Assembly: GCA_032716605.1 (NCBI GenBank)
Contig: CM064517.1
Coordinates: forward strand, 20,477,138-20,541,137
DNA: 64,000 nt
Direction: 5' to 3'
From: Paralithodes platypus
Taxonomy: Eukaryota > Arthropoda > Malacostraca > Decapoda > Lithodidae
Under the pieces are notes generated by a model. The model ran no database searches. It worked only from the letters and a program-made list of their open reading frames with translations, and was not told the DNA's origin. The position numbers and the translations under genes are program-made. Of this stretch, positions 10,840-21,392 are shown piece by piece. Position 1 is the first letter of the stretch. Every line of letters begins with the position of its first letter.

Positions 10840-12001
10840 CTAACCTTGACTTATTAAACTCGTACTGGCCGCCCGATCTTTCTTACACAGTTCCCCGTTC
10901 TCCTGGTGTTCTTTCTCCTCCTCCTTGTTGTTGTTGTTGTTATTGGCTCTCCTCCACATAAACACTAGGAAGGCCAGCAAGCAGACCAAGCAGAGGAGAA
11001 CCACACCTGAGGCCACGGAAGGAACAACACTAGGGTGGGATGAAGCAGGGGAAGGGGAGGGATTGGTGGACTGTAGGGAGTGGGATTGGAGTGAGTGAGA
11101 GAACGAGGTGTGGTTCACAGACGAAGACCAAGTAGAATTCTGATTGTGAGGGGAAGTAGAGTTCCAGTGAGACGAAGAAGAGTTCTTAGAGACCTGAGGA
11201 TCTGATGATGATGAGTAATGAGAAGAAGGCTGAGGAGATGAGGAATGTTGAGGGTGTGTGGAGACATGGGGGTGTGGTAAAGAGGTGGAAGGTGTGTGGA
11301 AGTTAGTGGTAGGAGAGGCAGTCAGACCCACTTCGGTAGGTGATTGTGTAGATGATTCGTTGGGAAGAGAAGAAGAAACAGATAACGTTGATATTGACGA
11401 AGGTGAAGAGGAGATTATTGGAGTGACTGAAGAAGTTTGGGAAGATAAGGGGGAAGAGGATAATAGATCCAAAAGAGAAGAGGACTCGGTAGAAGTATAT
11501 AAATGAGACACAGACGACGGAGAACCGGAGTGAGAAAGCGTTGATGATTCGTGATAAGTGGAAGGAGAAGAAGGGGAAGTGGATGAAGTTGAAGGGAGAC
11601 TATTCACATCAGACGATAGGTGAGACGCAGACGGAAAGCTAGAAGAAGGGGCAGGATCTGGGAGAGAAGAAGTAGCAGATTGAGGCGAGATCAGAGGCGA
11701 AACTGGAGACAAGGCCAGTAAAGATGGAGATGATGATGAATTAAATATGGATGGAGAAGACAAATTAGAGTGAGTAGAGGAGGGTGGATCAGCAAAAGTA
11801 TGAGCATAGACTGAAGGGGGAGGAAGAGATATTGTGGATTGTGGGAGGGTGGAGGAGGGGGATAAGGGGACGTTAAGTGGATGGGTAAAGGATGGGGTGA
11901 AGGGGAGAGTGAAGTTGAAGGTAAGTGGAATAGTGTTGTCACCTTGATAGCCTCTTGTGGTCACTCTTAGTACATACTGCTGGCCAATCTCAACTTTCAT
12001 T
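10840..12001 (-). CDS. Sidestep-like gene, last exon: FN3 end, mucin-like stalk, TM, tail
   Basis: The acceptor is ttttacag before 12001 and the exon starts in phase 2. The first ~35 residues (MKVEIGQQYVLRVTTRGYQG) are the F-G strands of an FN3 domain. About 290 residues of Ser/Thr/Pro/His-rich sequence follow, with N-glycosylation sequons (NST, NHT, NSS). This stalk should be heavily O-glycosylated and extended. The hydrophobic stretch VASGVVLLCLVCLLAFLVFM is a single membrane helix and is followed by WRR as a stop-transfer signal. The cytoplasmic tail is only about 37 residues: six Asn encoded by a GTT/AAC microsatellite, an acidic-basic KEEEKEHQENGE run and the C-terminus STSLISQG. This puts the N-terminus outside the cell (type I). 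The long stalk and very short tail point to a ligand or adhesion protein rather than a signalling receptor. Confidence 0.85.
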
Positions 12002-12649
12002 CTGTAAAATACCACAAGCAGCGCCAGCACAAGGCCTGATTTGTAAATACACGGTCAAAATCGAAACAGCATAATAATATTTCATTATCAGTAATTTATC
12101 ATATATTGAGCCCATGTCAATTAGATAACTAGTCCACTCATTCACACCTCCTCTACACATAACAAAGATTGGTGTGAGTTTGTAAGAATGTGCATGTATG
12201 TACAATCGGGGGTATTAAGTGTTGTCATAGATTCCAGTGTTTTTCGCTCAAAACATGTTATTGGTATCTTTATAGTTATTGGGAAAATTGCTTATCCCTC
12301 AGAGTATAAGTCAGTGTCCGAAACTTTGTGAAATATCTGACAACACTTATTAACCTCGACTGTACATGTGTGTTTGTGTGTATTAGTGTGCATGTATTTG
12401 TTGTCTTCGATATAAAGGTACGTACATATTACGCATCCCACTTTCAAACTAAAATGAGAGTATTGCATACCTAATACTGCAAACACTCTGTTACTCACCA
12501 TTTCTCTCAGCTCCCACCTAAACGTCATCTGTGTTACAAATAGTACTAACTTTCATCTACCCCTTACCCCGGATGACCCCATAAAGTTATTATTATGGTT
12601 TTTTTCCACCAACCAAATTCACATCTAAACTCAATTAATGAAATCAACA

Positions 12650-12735
12650 AATACATGTGGCACTCCAAGGACTCGAACCTAGGATACTCACATCGAAATT
12701 CCGCGCACTTATGCATTACGTGACTCAGCACTACT
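12650..12735 (-). repeat. tRNA-derived SINE fragment
   Basis: On the minus strand, AGGTTCGAGTCCT matches a pol III B-box and lies downstream of an A-box-like GAGTCACGTAATGCATAAG. The cloverleaf is not intact enough for a tRNA gene, so it is best read as a SINE head or remnant. Confidence 0.55.
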
Positions 12736-12774
12736 GATAACTTATGAGGGGTGAGGTTACTGTCCTAAAATACA

Positions 12775-12989
12775 TTAACCCCTTCTGTACCGGCGACGTC
12801 TTTTTACCTTCATTCTGGCTATATTTAGACGAATTTGTGCAGCTTAAGAAGGAGCTATGACAGTAAAAAGGGTTGAGTGAGATAGTTCGAAGCCTGTTAG
12901 TTGCTGGAAGCCCTTCTTAAACTGAATAAACTCGTCTAATAGTAGCGATAATATATTTTAAGAGACGTGGCCGCTACGAAAGGGGTTAA
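12775..12989. mobile_element. TTAA-flanked MITE, family B
   Basis: About 215 bp bounded by TTAACCCCTTCTGTACCGGCGACGTC and its inverted counterpart ending in AAAGGGGTTAA. Related copies are at 19556-20259, 21948-22718, 26086-26298, 44627-44828, 59668-59883 and 59880-60092. A TTAA duplication plus a CCC-starting terminus fits piggyBac-type non-autonomous elements. Confidence 0.75.
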
Positions 12990-13229
12990 TACAAAACGAG
13001 TGCGTTATGGGGAGGGTGAACTGCTTGTTTACACTGTGATGTACAGGGTAGTTGGTGATGCTCTGTCATCAGCTGGTTTATCCCCTTGATCCCAGAAACA
13101 GACCTACACACACAACATTCAACTCTAACACACAATGGTGATGGGCTGGTCTATCAGAATGAGAGTTGAGCGTTCTCTGCCATACCCATAGCTTACTCTG
13201 ACTGTTCCTTTTACTTACATATTTTCTAG

Positions 13230-13565
13230 ATCTCAAGTGACGGCGTCTTTTCCGTGGATTGACCTCCCTACTGCCAACCCTGGCAGATTGGGAGCCAAAG
13301 CGTCACATTTTTCCTTTGCCCCTCAACTTTCCCTTTATAATTGCTGAGGGGCACAGGGCCTTGGGTGGGGCTTTTGTTTCCCGGGCGTTTCCGCACCCTC
13401 CTCAGCTCCCCGCCTTTGAGTGGCTTCGGTCACCTGGGCATTATTAGTGGTAAGCTGGGAGGGTTCTGTGGGGGCGCCCGGTTATGGCCTTGGCCTTGCT
13501 CGGGACCTTGGGACTTCTCGGCCAGACAGCCTGAGGAACAGCAACAACAACAACAACAACAACTC

Positions 13566-13612
<47 letters not shown>

Positions 13613-13667
13613 TCAAAAACAAATGCTTGTCTTTGATTTTATGTTCTTATGTTCTTATGTTCTTAAG
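13230..13667. repeat. GC-rich unit with (AAC)n and (CA)n and a TTCTTATG tail
   Basis: A GC-rich block at 13230-13540 stands out from the AT-rich surroundings. It ends in (AAC)n at 13541-13562, then (CA)n at about 13569-13610 and three copies of tgttctta at about 13640-13667. The short tandem 3' tail suggests the end of a LINE or SINE, but I do not recognise coding sequence. Several frames are open through it, without family resemblance. Confidence 0.45.
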
Positions 13668-13975
13668 AAGGAATGTTGTTATCAAGTCATCAAACACTGC
13701 AATGTTTGTAAAACCATTGTTAGAAGATAAAAATTACGCATCTTTTTCGTAAAAATAAAAATGAACAAAAAATCGCTAATACAATTAGGCCTGTCCATAT
13801 TTGGTATACTTGCTAACTCAGCTAAACTGGTTCTGTAAAATTACTCTCCTCCACTGTGTCCTGAATGTGAGACGGCTAATATATAATCTCTCTCTCTCTC
13901 TCTCTCGTGAATAACCCTGCCTTGTACTTCATCAATTGGTAGAAACAAACATAATAATATCTAAAACTTGCTTAA

Positions 13976-14110
13976 TTCGTTTCGAGTGAGATATACACAC
14001 ATGTTCCAACACTTATCCATCCTATTCAACATCTGACAGGCATTAATACAACACAGAGCGAGCCAAACATAATGACAGCTGAGACACGAGTTATTAGCGG
14101 TATCGTAACT
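13976..14110. repeat. Dispersed repeat R1, copy 1
   Basis: About 120 bp (from gagtgagatatacacacatg to agctgagacacgag) recur at 24356-24470 in the same orientation at high similarity. No coding capacity or terminal structure is evident. Confidence 0.7.
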
Positions 14111-14322
14111 ATTAAGAAAATCGTCGTTAGTTTAGGTTCATATTCTTATTGTGCTTATTTACCATATTGTACAATGCAAGTTAATATTTTACTTTTGTAC
14201 ATGTTACAGTTTATGTTAAATGTATACTTATATTTCCTTAGTTATTCAGCCATATGCTGCAATAACATAACATCAATTGTGTACACCAATTTCTTCAAGC
14301 AGAATCCCCTACTCTCCTTTTT

Positions 14323-14942
14323 TTGACAGAGACTCAAGTAACATCCACATCTGACACGTCTAGATTTAATTTTCCAGGTTATCAACTGCTCCAAAATTTC
14401 AGACCTAAAGGAGGTGTATATTGCTTCGCAAAATCTGAAATTGCCCTGGAGGAGGTTACTAGTTTCAATTGTCCCTATTTTGATTATTCTATATACAAAT
14501 TAATTTCTGCTGGTAAATTTAAATACATATGTTGCATCTACCGTTCCCCAAATACTCCTCCAGAGCAAAGTCTTTTTGATTCTCTGTCCTCACAACTCAG
14601 TGTCCTCAACTTAAATGCTTCTTCTGAAATCACTGTGTTGGGTGATTTTAATGTCCATAATGTTGAATGGCTCACTCATTCAGCCAGGACTGATGATGCT
14701 GGTCTTGAATGTGAGCTATTTGCAGACTCATTTAATCTCACTCAACTAGTCAACCAACCCACCCGTGTACCAGATAATCCTAATCATAATTCCCACCTAA
14801 TGGACTTATTTTTAACAATCAATTCAGAAAATTATGATGTTACAGTGAGGTCCCTGCTTGGATCTTCTGATCACTGTCTGATACACGCCACCTGTCTATC
14901 ACCTGCCACACCTTCCCACTCTGAACCTGTTTTGGTGACTAA
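14323..14942 (+). pseudogene. LINE-A AP-endonuclease domain, C-terminal two thirds
   Basis: The frame contains the APE-type endonuclease motifs TETQV, YRSPNTPPEQSL, LGDFNVHNVEWL and SSDHCLIHAT. The GDFN Asp/Asn and the SDH His are expected active-site residues of this fold, which nicks target DNA to prime reverse transcription. The N-terminus is missing and the frame is cut at 14942 by the SINE-like insertion. Confidence 0.88.
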
Positions 14943-15377
14943 TCCAATGGACCCGGGTTCAAATCCCGATATGTCAATGGGAAGATATTATTGGGATTGA
15001 ATTTGTGCTGTACCTAGTATCAGTGCATTACCACAAAGCCCACCGAAATGCCAATAAAAATACCCTCATTGTTCCCTGATTAAATAACACTGTATGAATA
15101 TTCCCATATTCAAAATATGTTACAGGGGGACAATGCCTAGTGAGTTCACTGCTCAATAGGTGGCGTTCAGAGAGTGAGGTTCTGAGTCTGGAGGATGAGA
15201 CGGTGAAGCACTTGAGCGAAGCAACCAGCCGCTTCAGAGATGGACCTGCTTCGAGCCATGATGGATGCTTCACATGTCTCACTCCCCAGACTGGAACAAG
15301 ACCTCACGGGCTTCACCGTGTTGAGCGGTCGAATGTACAGGCTCTCAGCCTATGCCCGAGAGGGAGTAGTTGGAATA

Positions 15378-15412
<35 letters not shown>
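14943..15412 (+). mobile_element. SINE-like insertion inside LINE-A
   Basis: Comparison with 37290-37296 shows exactly where the LINE is interrupted: after gtgactaa and before atggcattac. The insert begins with a tRNA B-box-like GGGTTCAAATCCCG at 14954-14967 and ends in about 34 A residues at 15381-15414. Its 3' part (15272-15380) is shared with 32939-33041. A tRNA-like head, an unrelated body and an A-rich tail make a SINE the best guess; no A-box is clear, so the head may be truncated. Confidence 0.65.
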
Positions 15413-15414
<2 letters not shown>

Positions 15415-15419
<5 letters not shown>

Positions 15420-17548
15420 ATTACGATAGGGCAGACTGGGAGGGTCTTCAAGGTTTCTTTATTGATATTCCCTGGACCTCTTTCTTTTCTAATGATGCAC
15501 ACTCCACCTTGAGCCACATACAAGTTTTTGTAAAAATTGGAATGGAAACTTTTATTCCTCATCAAAAGTACAGTAAAAGATCTAATTCACCTAAATGGTT
15601 TGCCCATAATTGTGCTAGAGTAACTGAACAAAAAGCAATAGCCTACAATGCATACACAAGATCAAAAACACATGAAGCCTTTAATTACTTTAGAAACATC
15701 AGAAATCATGCCAAAACTGTATTAAACCTAACTAAATCAAACTTTCTCCATAAGCAGGCAAATAAACTTCTAAATCATCCAAATGATAACAAAATATTTT
15801 GGTCTACTCTTAACTCATTCAAATCCAACTTCACTACTGCTTCATCCATTCCACCATTAAAATCTCCGACTGGCAATCTTGTAAGTGACCCAAGAGGTAA
15901 AGCTAACCTTCTTGCGGATATTTTCTCCACCAACTCAACCTTAGATGAAATAAATCAAGATGTCTCTGTACTTAATTTTAATTCGCCTGAAATTCCCTCA
16001 CTTAAGATCCACACCAGACATGTCAAAACTATTTTGCAGAATCTCTCAGTAGATAAGGCTCCTGGTCCAGATGAAATTCCTCCAATAGTACTTAAGAATT
16101 GCTCCTTGGTGCTCGCTCCTGTATTGGCAAACTTTTTCCGTCTGTGTACTCATACCTCATGCTTCCCAGTACCCTGGAAAGAAGCAAACATCCATCCAGT
16201 TCCTAAAAAAGGTGCCTCTTCAGATCCATCAAACTACAGACCAATAGCTATAACTTCCACTCTTGGTAAAGTCTTTGAAATTATATTAAATAATCACATA
16301 ATTAAGCATCTTGAGAATAATAAATTAATCAGTGATAGGCAATATGGTTTTAGACGATGTCGATCAACTGCAGACATTCTTTGCCTTCTTACGCATCAAA
16401 TCAACCAAGCTACAGACCAACATGGTGAAACACATACAATAGCACTGGATATATCAAAGGCATTTGATAGAGTCTGGCATCAATCCTTATTGTCGAAGAT
16501 GTCACACTACGGCCTTGCATCATTAGTTCCACTAATTTCTTCTTATCTTCATAACAGAAAAATATGTGTAATGGTAGATGGCCTTTATTCTCAATTTCAC
16601 TCAATAAATGCTGGTGTTCCCCAGGGATCAGTTTTGGCCCCAACTCTGTTCCTCATTCATATCAATGATCTCATATCTACCACTCATAATCCAATACATT
16701 CCTACGCAGATGACTCAACACTCCACAGTTACTTCACATTTACCAATTCTTTACCCGATCTTATAAATTCAAAAATAAACACTGCAATTTCTCTGAACCA
16801 GAACCTTTCTAGAATTAATGAATGGGGACAAGATAATCTAGTTTCCTTTAATGCACAGAAAACCAAGTACATTAAATGTTCTAACCGACAGAATCTCACT
16901 GACTCCCATATATTTTTTAATGATGTAAATATTCCCACTTCCCCTAGTATTGACATTCTCGGTGTAACATTAACTACTAACTTGAGCTGGACACATTATG
17001 TTAGAAGCATTGCTAAGAATGCCTCTAAAAAACTGGGACTCCTGTACAGAGTTCGAGAATTCTTCACTGACGAGCAGTTGGCCGTAATATATAAAAGTCA
17101 TGTGCGTTCTCAGATGGATTACTGTTCACCTCTGTGGGGTGGAAGTGGAGTGGTTGCATTGAGGCAGTTGGACAAAATTCAAAATAAAGCTATTAGATTA
17201 ATCAATAACCCTGCAATCACACAGGACCTTCCTACATTATCCATACGAAGAAACGTTGCATCCCTTGCATTATTCTACAGATATTTTCACAGCAATTGTT
17301 CCGAGGAACTTGCTTCAATTGTGCCGCCTCTCCACATCTTTCCCCGTAGAACTAGGGCAGCTGAGAGCGCCCATGAATTTACACTTTCTCCTCCACAATG
17401 CAGAACTTCTGCTTATCAGAATTCATTTATCCCCAGAGCTACTACTCTTTGGAATTCACTTCCCTCGAATTGCTTTCCACAAACTTACAATCTACAAATG
17501 TTTAAATCCAGTTGTTACAAACATTTTATGAATGGAGGATGCCTTTAG
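15415..17548 (+). pseudogene. LINE-A reverse transcriptase ORF, open from 15509 (679 residues)
   Basis: The frame is open from 15509 to 17548. RT motifs in order: KAPGPDEIPPIVL near residue 181, NYRPIAITSTLGKVFE near 245, YGFRRCRSTAD near 280, LDISKAFDRVWH near 312, NAGVPQGSVLAPTLF near 368 and the catalytic HSYADDSTLHS near 396. The C-terminus (MDYCSPLWGGSG, LSIRRNVASLALFYRYF, LWNSLPSNCF) is typical of Jockey/CR1-group LINEs. A frame change near 15505 and the upstream SINE detach it from the endonuclease, so the element is dead although the RT itself is uninterrupted. Not a host gene. Confidence 0.9.
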
Positions 17549-17765
17549 GCACATGGACCTTTTTGTTTTATCTGTGTTTTTCCTTCCTCCGTTCATTGTC
17601 TCTTAAAAAAAAAAAAAAAAAAAAATATATTCAAACCGTTTAGTATTTACTGTTAACTTATTTTCCATTTACATGAAATTATATTAAGTATTATTTATTA
17701 TGTCTAGCAATAGTTGGTAACCATATACTGTAGATTAAGTACACATTTCGAAGCGTCAATCTTAC

Positions 17766-17991
17766 CTCTGGAGATTAAAGAGTGGCTCCCCCTGTGGCTC
17801 CCCCCTGTGGATGAGTAGTGGCTCTCCCTGGTGGTGGTGGTGGTGGTGGTGGTCCGTGGGTGAGTGATGAAGGATGTCTAGGGTGTAGGTGGGGTGGATG
17901 AGGGTGCCACTAGGGGAACACAACACCTGGGTTATGTATACACCTGTTGATGACTTACTCACCTGGCACCACGACACTCCTTGGACTGCAT
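17766..17991 (-). CDS. Sidestep-like gene, FN3 exon (first half)
   Basis: The acceptor is tcccag before 17991 (phase 1) and the donor is CAGAG/gtaag after 17766 (phase 2), giving 226 bp with an open frame throughout. The residues include GVSWCQVS, GVYITQVLCSP and HPTYTLDIL, spaced like the A-E strands of the Side-family FN3 with its paired Cys. A run of eight His and a GEP-type duplication (GEPLLIHRGEPQGEPLF) sit where the E-F loop would be; the His run comes from a (GGT)n microsatellite. The last codon completes across the intron to MKVEIG in the final exon. An internal CAG/GTGAGT at 17963 looks like a donor but would break the phase with the downstream part. Confidence 0.72.
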
Positions 17992-18019
17992 CTGGGACGT
18001 ACACAATAAACAAAGACTA

Positions 18020-18261
18020 TTAACCCTCTCACGTTCTTGACGCAATTTTGAGCCTATTAGGGATACTTTAAAGCCTTTGTTACCATCAGGGGTATTTAGA
18101 AACCTTTAGTTTAGTTCCTTCAACCTCTGCCTATCTGCCTATTCTTTGAGTTAGCTGTAGGCAGAAAACTAACTTTGGAGAGGTAATTATAAAAGTGAGA
18201 GAGCTCTATTTATTATTGCTAATCTGGCAACCTCTGTGTCATAAAAACGTGAAAGGGTTAA
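18020..18261. mobile_element. TTAA-flanked MITE, family A, copy 1
   Basis: TTAACCCTCTCACG and its inverted end GTGAAAGGGTTAA bound about 240 bp. Copies at 48479-48714 and 51899-52131 share the interior (ggggtatttagaaacctttag) almost exactly. A piggyBac-like non-autonomous element is inferred from the TTAA target and CCC start. Confidence 0.8.
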
Positions 18262-18403
18262 GGGGGATTAAGAAGCACAGACATCATCCCGCCGACCTCC
18301 TTCATGACCCAGTAATGATACTTAGTTTGGCCAGGATAGTAAATGGTGTAGTAGCTGGTAAACAGCCTGGCCCCTTTGTTCATGACATGGCGTTGGTACT
18401 GTC

Positions 18404-18895
18404 TTAACCCCTTATTGGCGGCGAGCGACATGTCGAGTGAAATAAATTATTTTGGGCTATGTGGCGGTGCACGACATCTGTCGAGCACCATTTTCAGCAC
18501 GTAATGTTGCTGAGAGAGAGAGAGAGCTGAGCGGTGGGACGAGCGTAGTACCCTTATGACCACTCCCCACGACCACCGCAGGTCTACTGAACTGTATTCT
18601 AACTTCCTCCCCCTCTCCTCACTCGCTACACAGGGAATTATGTAAGGAAATTACCTTATTTCAGGGTTTTTGCACTCGTGTCGCACGATCGTTGCAAGAG
18701 AACCAGTGGTCGTACAAGGATGGTTCGGGTGTCATTGGAAAGCTCTGTTTACAGATTCAGGGATAGATACTTGTTTTATGCTCTGGGTCTTATTTAGGCA
18801 TGAAAATTAGCACGGAAACAACCTTATTTAGGGTAAAAAAAAAACGCTGGGCGCTACGGTCAAATAGACCACCTAGCCCGCTAAATAAGGGTTAA
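18404..18895. mobile_element. TTAA-flanked MITE, family C
   Basis: About 490 bp bounded by TTAACCCCTTATT and AATAAGGGTTAA. The interior is unrelated to families A and B and contains a short (GA)n. Only one copy was seen. Confidence 0.6.
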
Positions 18896-18921
18896 GAACC
18901 AAAAATCAGAATGTGCATAAG

Positions 18922-19299
18922 TGAAGGGGGGTCACCGGCTTTTTTTTTTTATCTTTCTCTCCTTTTCTCTCTTTCCCTGGCTTGTATCCATTCGGCCCCA
19001 TTCAGCCAACTGTTTTAAGACACTTATCCCCATTCAGGTGTCGATTTCTTCCTGGCGAGTGATAGCGAGCCAGCATTGTATGGAAAAATCCGGCTTCGCC
19101 GGAGAAATTTTTCTATCGAAAAATGTACGAATTTAGCTTGCTGTCAAAACAAAAATATATATATGCTGACTTGCTACCGCTTGCCAGGAAAATATTGACA
19201 CCTAGATGGGGGCAAACATCTTAAAACAGTAGGCTGAATGGATACAAGCCAAAGAGTGAGGGAGAGAAAGAGAAAAAAAAGCGAGGTGTGCTCCCTTAA
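18922..19299 (+). mobile_element. Fold-back element F1, copy a
   Basis: The left arm (gcttgtatccattcggcccc, then aggtgtcgatttcttcctgg) and the inverted right arm (ccaggaaaatattgacacc, then ggatacaagcc) pair over about 150 bp each. The core carries a ccggcttcgccgg mini-palindrome and ttttctatcgaaaaa. The ends are GGGGGGTCACC on the left and GTGTGCTCCCTTAA on the right. No coding potential. Confidence 0.85.
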
Positions 19300-19756
19300 C
19301 TACGATGTTGGCTTTGTACTCCGGTAAAGCTGGTATAACGCAAGCCATTTTAGCGGAGTATAATATAGGAGTCTGGTGTCCGCTACCGGTTGTCAGAAAA
19401 TGTTGAAGTGTTTCAGCTATAATATATATTTATTTTAATTTGCATATTCATGATAATGGCTAGAAAATAAAGACATTCAGAATAATTGGTGAAAATCAAC
19501 CGATAATCTACTTTACTCCAGAATGTGTTTACTTGGATGCCATCATGACCCCGAGTTAACCCATACAGCACCAGTGGCGTCCTTTCCATTATATTTTGGC
19601 CACTATTAGACGATTTTATTCGGATTAGGAAGGACCTCTAGCAAATAATAAGGGTTTAAACTATCTCAATCAACCCTCTTAACTACCACAGATCCTTCCT
19701 AAGCTGCATAATATCGTGTAAATATGTCTAGAATAAAAGATAACACACGTCGCTGG

Positions 19757-20235
19757 GGGGGGGGGGGGGGGGGGGCATCAAAGCGTCAAAAACTGATGCT
19801 ATCATTTCATCAAATCTGCAAAAAGCTATCAGTACATCAATTTTTTTAGATGTGTCTATTTTGTCAAAAACCAGTTTTTCCCCAGATCATATCAATGTGT
19901 AAAAAAGTTTATATCACTTAAATGCATCAAAAGTTGGAAGTCATCGATGTATCAAAAATGGTTAGGTTAGGTTAGGTTAGGTTTGGTTTAGGTTAGGTTA
20001 GGTTAGGTTAGGTTAGGTTAGGTTAGGTTTGGTTTAGGTTAGGTTAGGTTAGGTTTTCAATTGTTGATGTTTTGAAGACCACTGGTGTTTTTTATGATAT
20101 GATATCATCCAGTCAGTTTCAGCCTTTTGTCAAATTGAAAAGGTCCAACTTTGTTAATGCTTTGAAAAGATTGGGTTTTTGATGTATTGATAGGGCTGAC
20201 ACCCTTGGAATAGTTTTGACGCTTTGCAGGCGCCC
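19757..20235. mobile_element. DNA element carrying telomere-like repeats, nested in a MITE
   Basis: The insert is flanked by the direct repeat CGTCGCTGG (19748-19756 and 20236-20244), a single-copy site in the undisturbed MITE, so it is a target duplication of 8-9 bp. Its ends are inverted: G-run then GCATCAAAGCGTCAAAA on the left, TTTTGACGCTTTGCAGGCGCCCC on the right (quoted in register). A 21-G run starts at 19755. The interior has repeated catcaaa-type words and the TTAGG array. Superfamily unresolved; the duplication length would fit hAT-, P- or Mutator-like elements. Confidence 0.75.
19960..20056 (+). repeat. Interstitial (TTAGG)n telomere-type repeat
   Basis: About 19 units of the pentamer ggtta, with two variant ggtttggttta steps near 19979 and 20029. 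TTAGG is the ancestral arthropod telomere repeat. Here it is inside a nested DNA element, not at a chromosome end. Confidence 0.9.
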
Positions 20236-20291
20236 CGTCGCTGGTACTCAAAGGGTTAATCCTCCGCTGGCAGTGCTCATGTGACCCAGGT

Positions 20292-20664
20292 TTAAGGGGG
20301 GAGACCTGTTTTTTTCTCTCTCTTTCTCTGTCTTGTATCCATTCGGCCCCATTCAGCCTATTGTTTTATGACGTTTATCCCCATTCAGGTGTCGATTTCT
20401 TCTTGGCGAGCGATAGCGAGCCAGTATTGTATGGAGAAATCCGGCTTCGCCGGAGAAATTTTTCTGTCGAAAAATGTACAAATTTAGCCAGCTGTCAAAA
20501 ACATTTAACACAAATATGCTGGCTCGCTACCACTCGCCAGGAAAATATCGACACCTGGATGGGTATAAACGTCTTAAAACAGTAGGCTGAATGGGGCCAA
20601 ATAAATACAACCCAGAGAGAGAGGGAGAAAGAGAGAGACGAAGAAACGAGGTGGGCTCCCTTAA
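20292..20664 (+). mobile_element. Fold-back element F1, copy b
   Basis: Same arms and core as copy a, with ends TTTAAGGGGGGAGACC and GAGGTGGGCTCCCTTAA. The right end lies 11 bp from the donor of the Ig3 second exon. Confidence 0.85.
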
Positions 20665-20674
20665 CAGTTCTGAC

Positions 20675-20834
20675 CTTTGACCTGGAGACTGACAGGTGCA
20701 GAAGTGACTCCGGCGACCTGGTTTGTGACCCGACACCGGTAAACTCCCTGGTGACCTGACCTGGACACCTTCGGGAAATGTAGTTGGAAGACCTGGAGGC
20801 TACCCGCAGAAGATGTTAAGGAGGCTGCTGGGTG
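20675..20834 (-). CDS. Sidestep-like gene, Ig3 second exon
   Basis: 160 bp, phase 0 at the start (acceptor gcaccag) and phase 1 at the donor (CAAAG/gtcag). It encodes strands D-G of an Ig fold, with LQVFQLHFPKVSRSGHQG, the conserved YRC (VYRCRVTNQ) and a terminal VSLQV. It completes the domain started at 21664-21393. The acceptor has a weak pyrimidine tract because SINE-derived sequence begins directly upstream, and the donor is weak (gtcaga), so splicing efficiency may be low. Confidence 0.78.
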
Positions 20835-20844
20835 CTGGTGCTCA

Positions 20845-20955
20845 ACGGGTACGGTATGGTTCTGTGTGTCCCGAGTTCGAATCCCGGGAAGACCATATGC
20901 TTTTATTAGTTTATTCAAGTGCATTGGGGTTTGTAATTGATGAATAACGTTAAGA
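20845..20955 (+). mobile_element. tRNA-derived SINE, copy 1
   Basis: CCGAGTTCGAATCCCGGG is a strong pol III B-box within a T-arm-like palindrome, followed by gaagaccatatgcttttatt and a body that recurs inverted at 27030-27120. It abuts the acceptor of exon 20834-20675. Confidence 0.7.
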
Positions 20956-21200
20956 ACGGGTTGTTACTTAACTTTATTTATATGGTAATTTGATACTTAT
21001 ATACATGCATATTGCATTATCTGGATTATATAGATTAATTACTGTGGAAAAACTTAGATGTGAATTGACTAATAGAAAATCGAATAAATTAATTATTAAT
21101 TCACCCTTTTTCACCTCTATTTTCATTCATTCTCCCTTCTTTAATCAAGGCGTGTGTTTGGTTATTTTTTCATCTTTGTATAAAGTATTTTTCCTTACAA

Positions 21201-21384
<184 letters not shown>

Positions 21385-21392
21385 CTACTTAC

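Larger units (their letters stand above)
14271..17608 (+). mobile_element. LINE family A copy 1 (Jockey/CR1-like, APE type), 5' truncated
   Basis: This copy matches 36620-39500 at very high similarity. It begins abruptly at about 14271 inside the endonuclease domain and ends in a poly(A) run (17606-17625) after the stop at 17548. A 470-bp SINE-like insertion (14943-15412) splits the endonuclease from the reverse transcriptase. The 5' truncation and poly(A) tail fit target-primed reverse transcription. Confidence 0.9.
19556..20259. mobile_element. TTAA-flanked MITE family B, interrupted by a second element
   Basis: The outer parts (19556-19756 and 20236-20259) match the uninterrupted copy at 59880-60092, ending in tcgctggtactcaaagggttaa. 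The central 479 bp are a separate insertion. Confidence 0.8.

Noticed and set aside
13259..13568. Small protein genes in the GC-rich block (62-75 codons)
   Set aside because: They overlap in different frames, run into (AAC)n and (CA)n, and resemble no family. High GC alone makes open frames likely.
17963..17991. A 29-bp micro-exon ending at CAG/GTGAGT in the FN3 exon
   Set aside because: Splicing there would leave phase 0 before a downstream part that is only open in phase 2. The unspliced 226-bp exon fits both neighbours.
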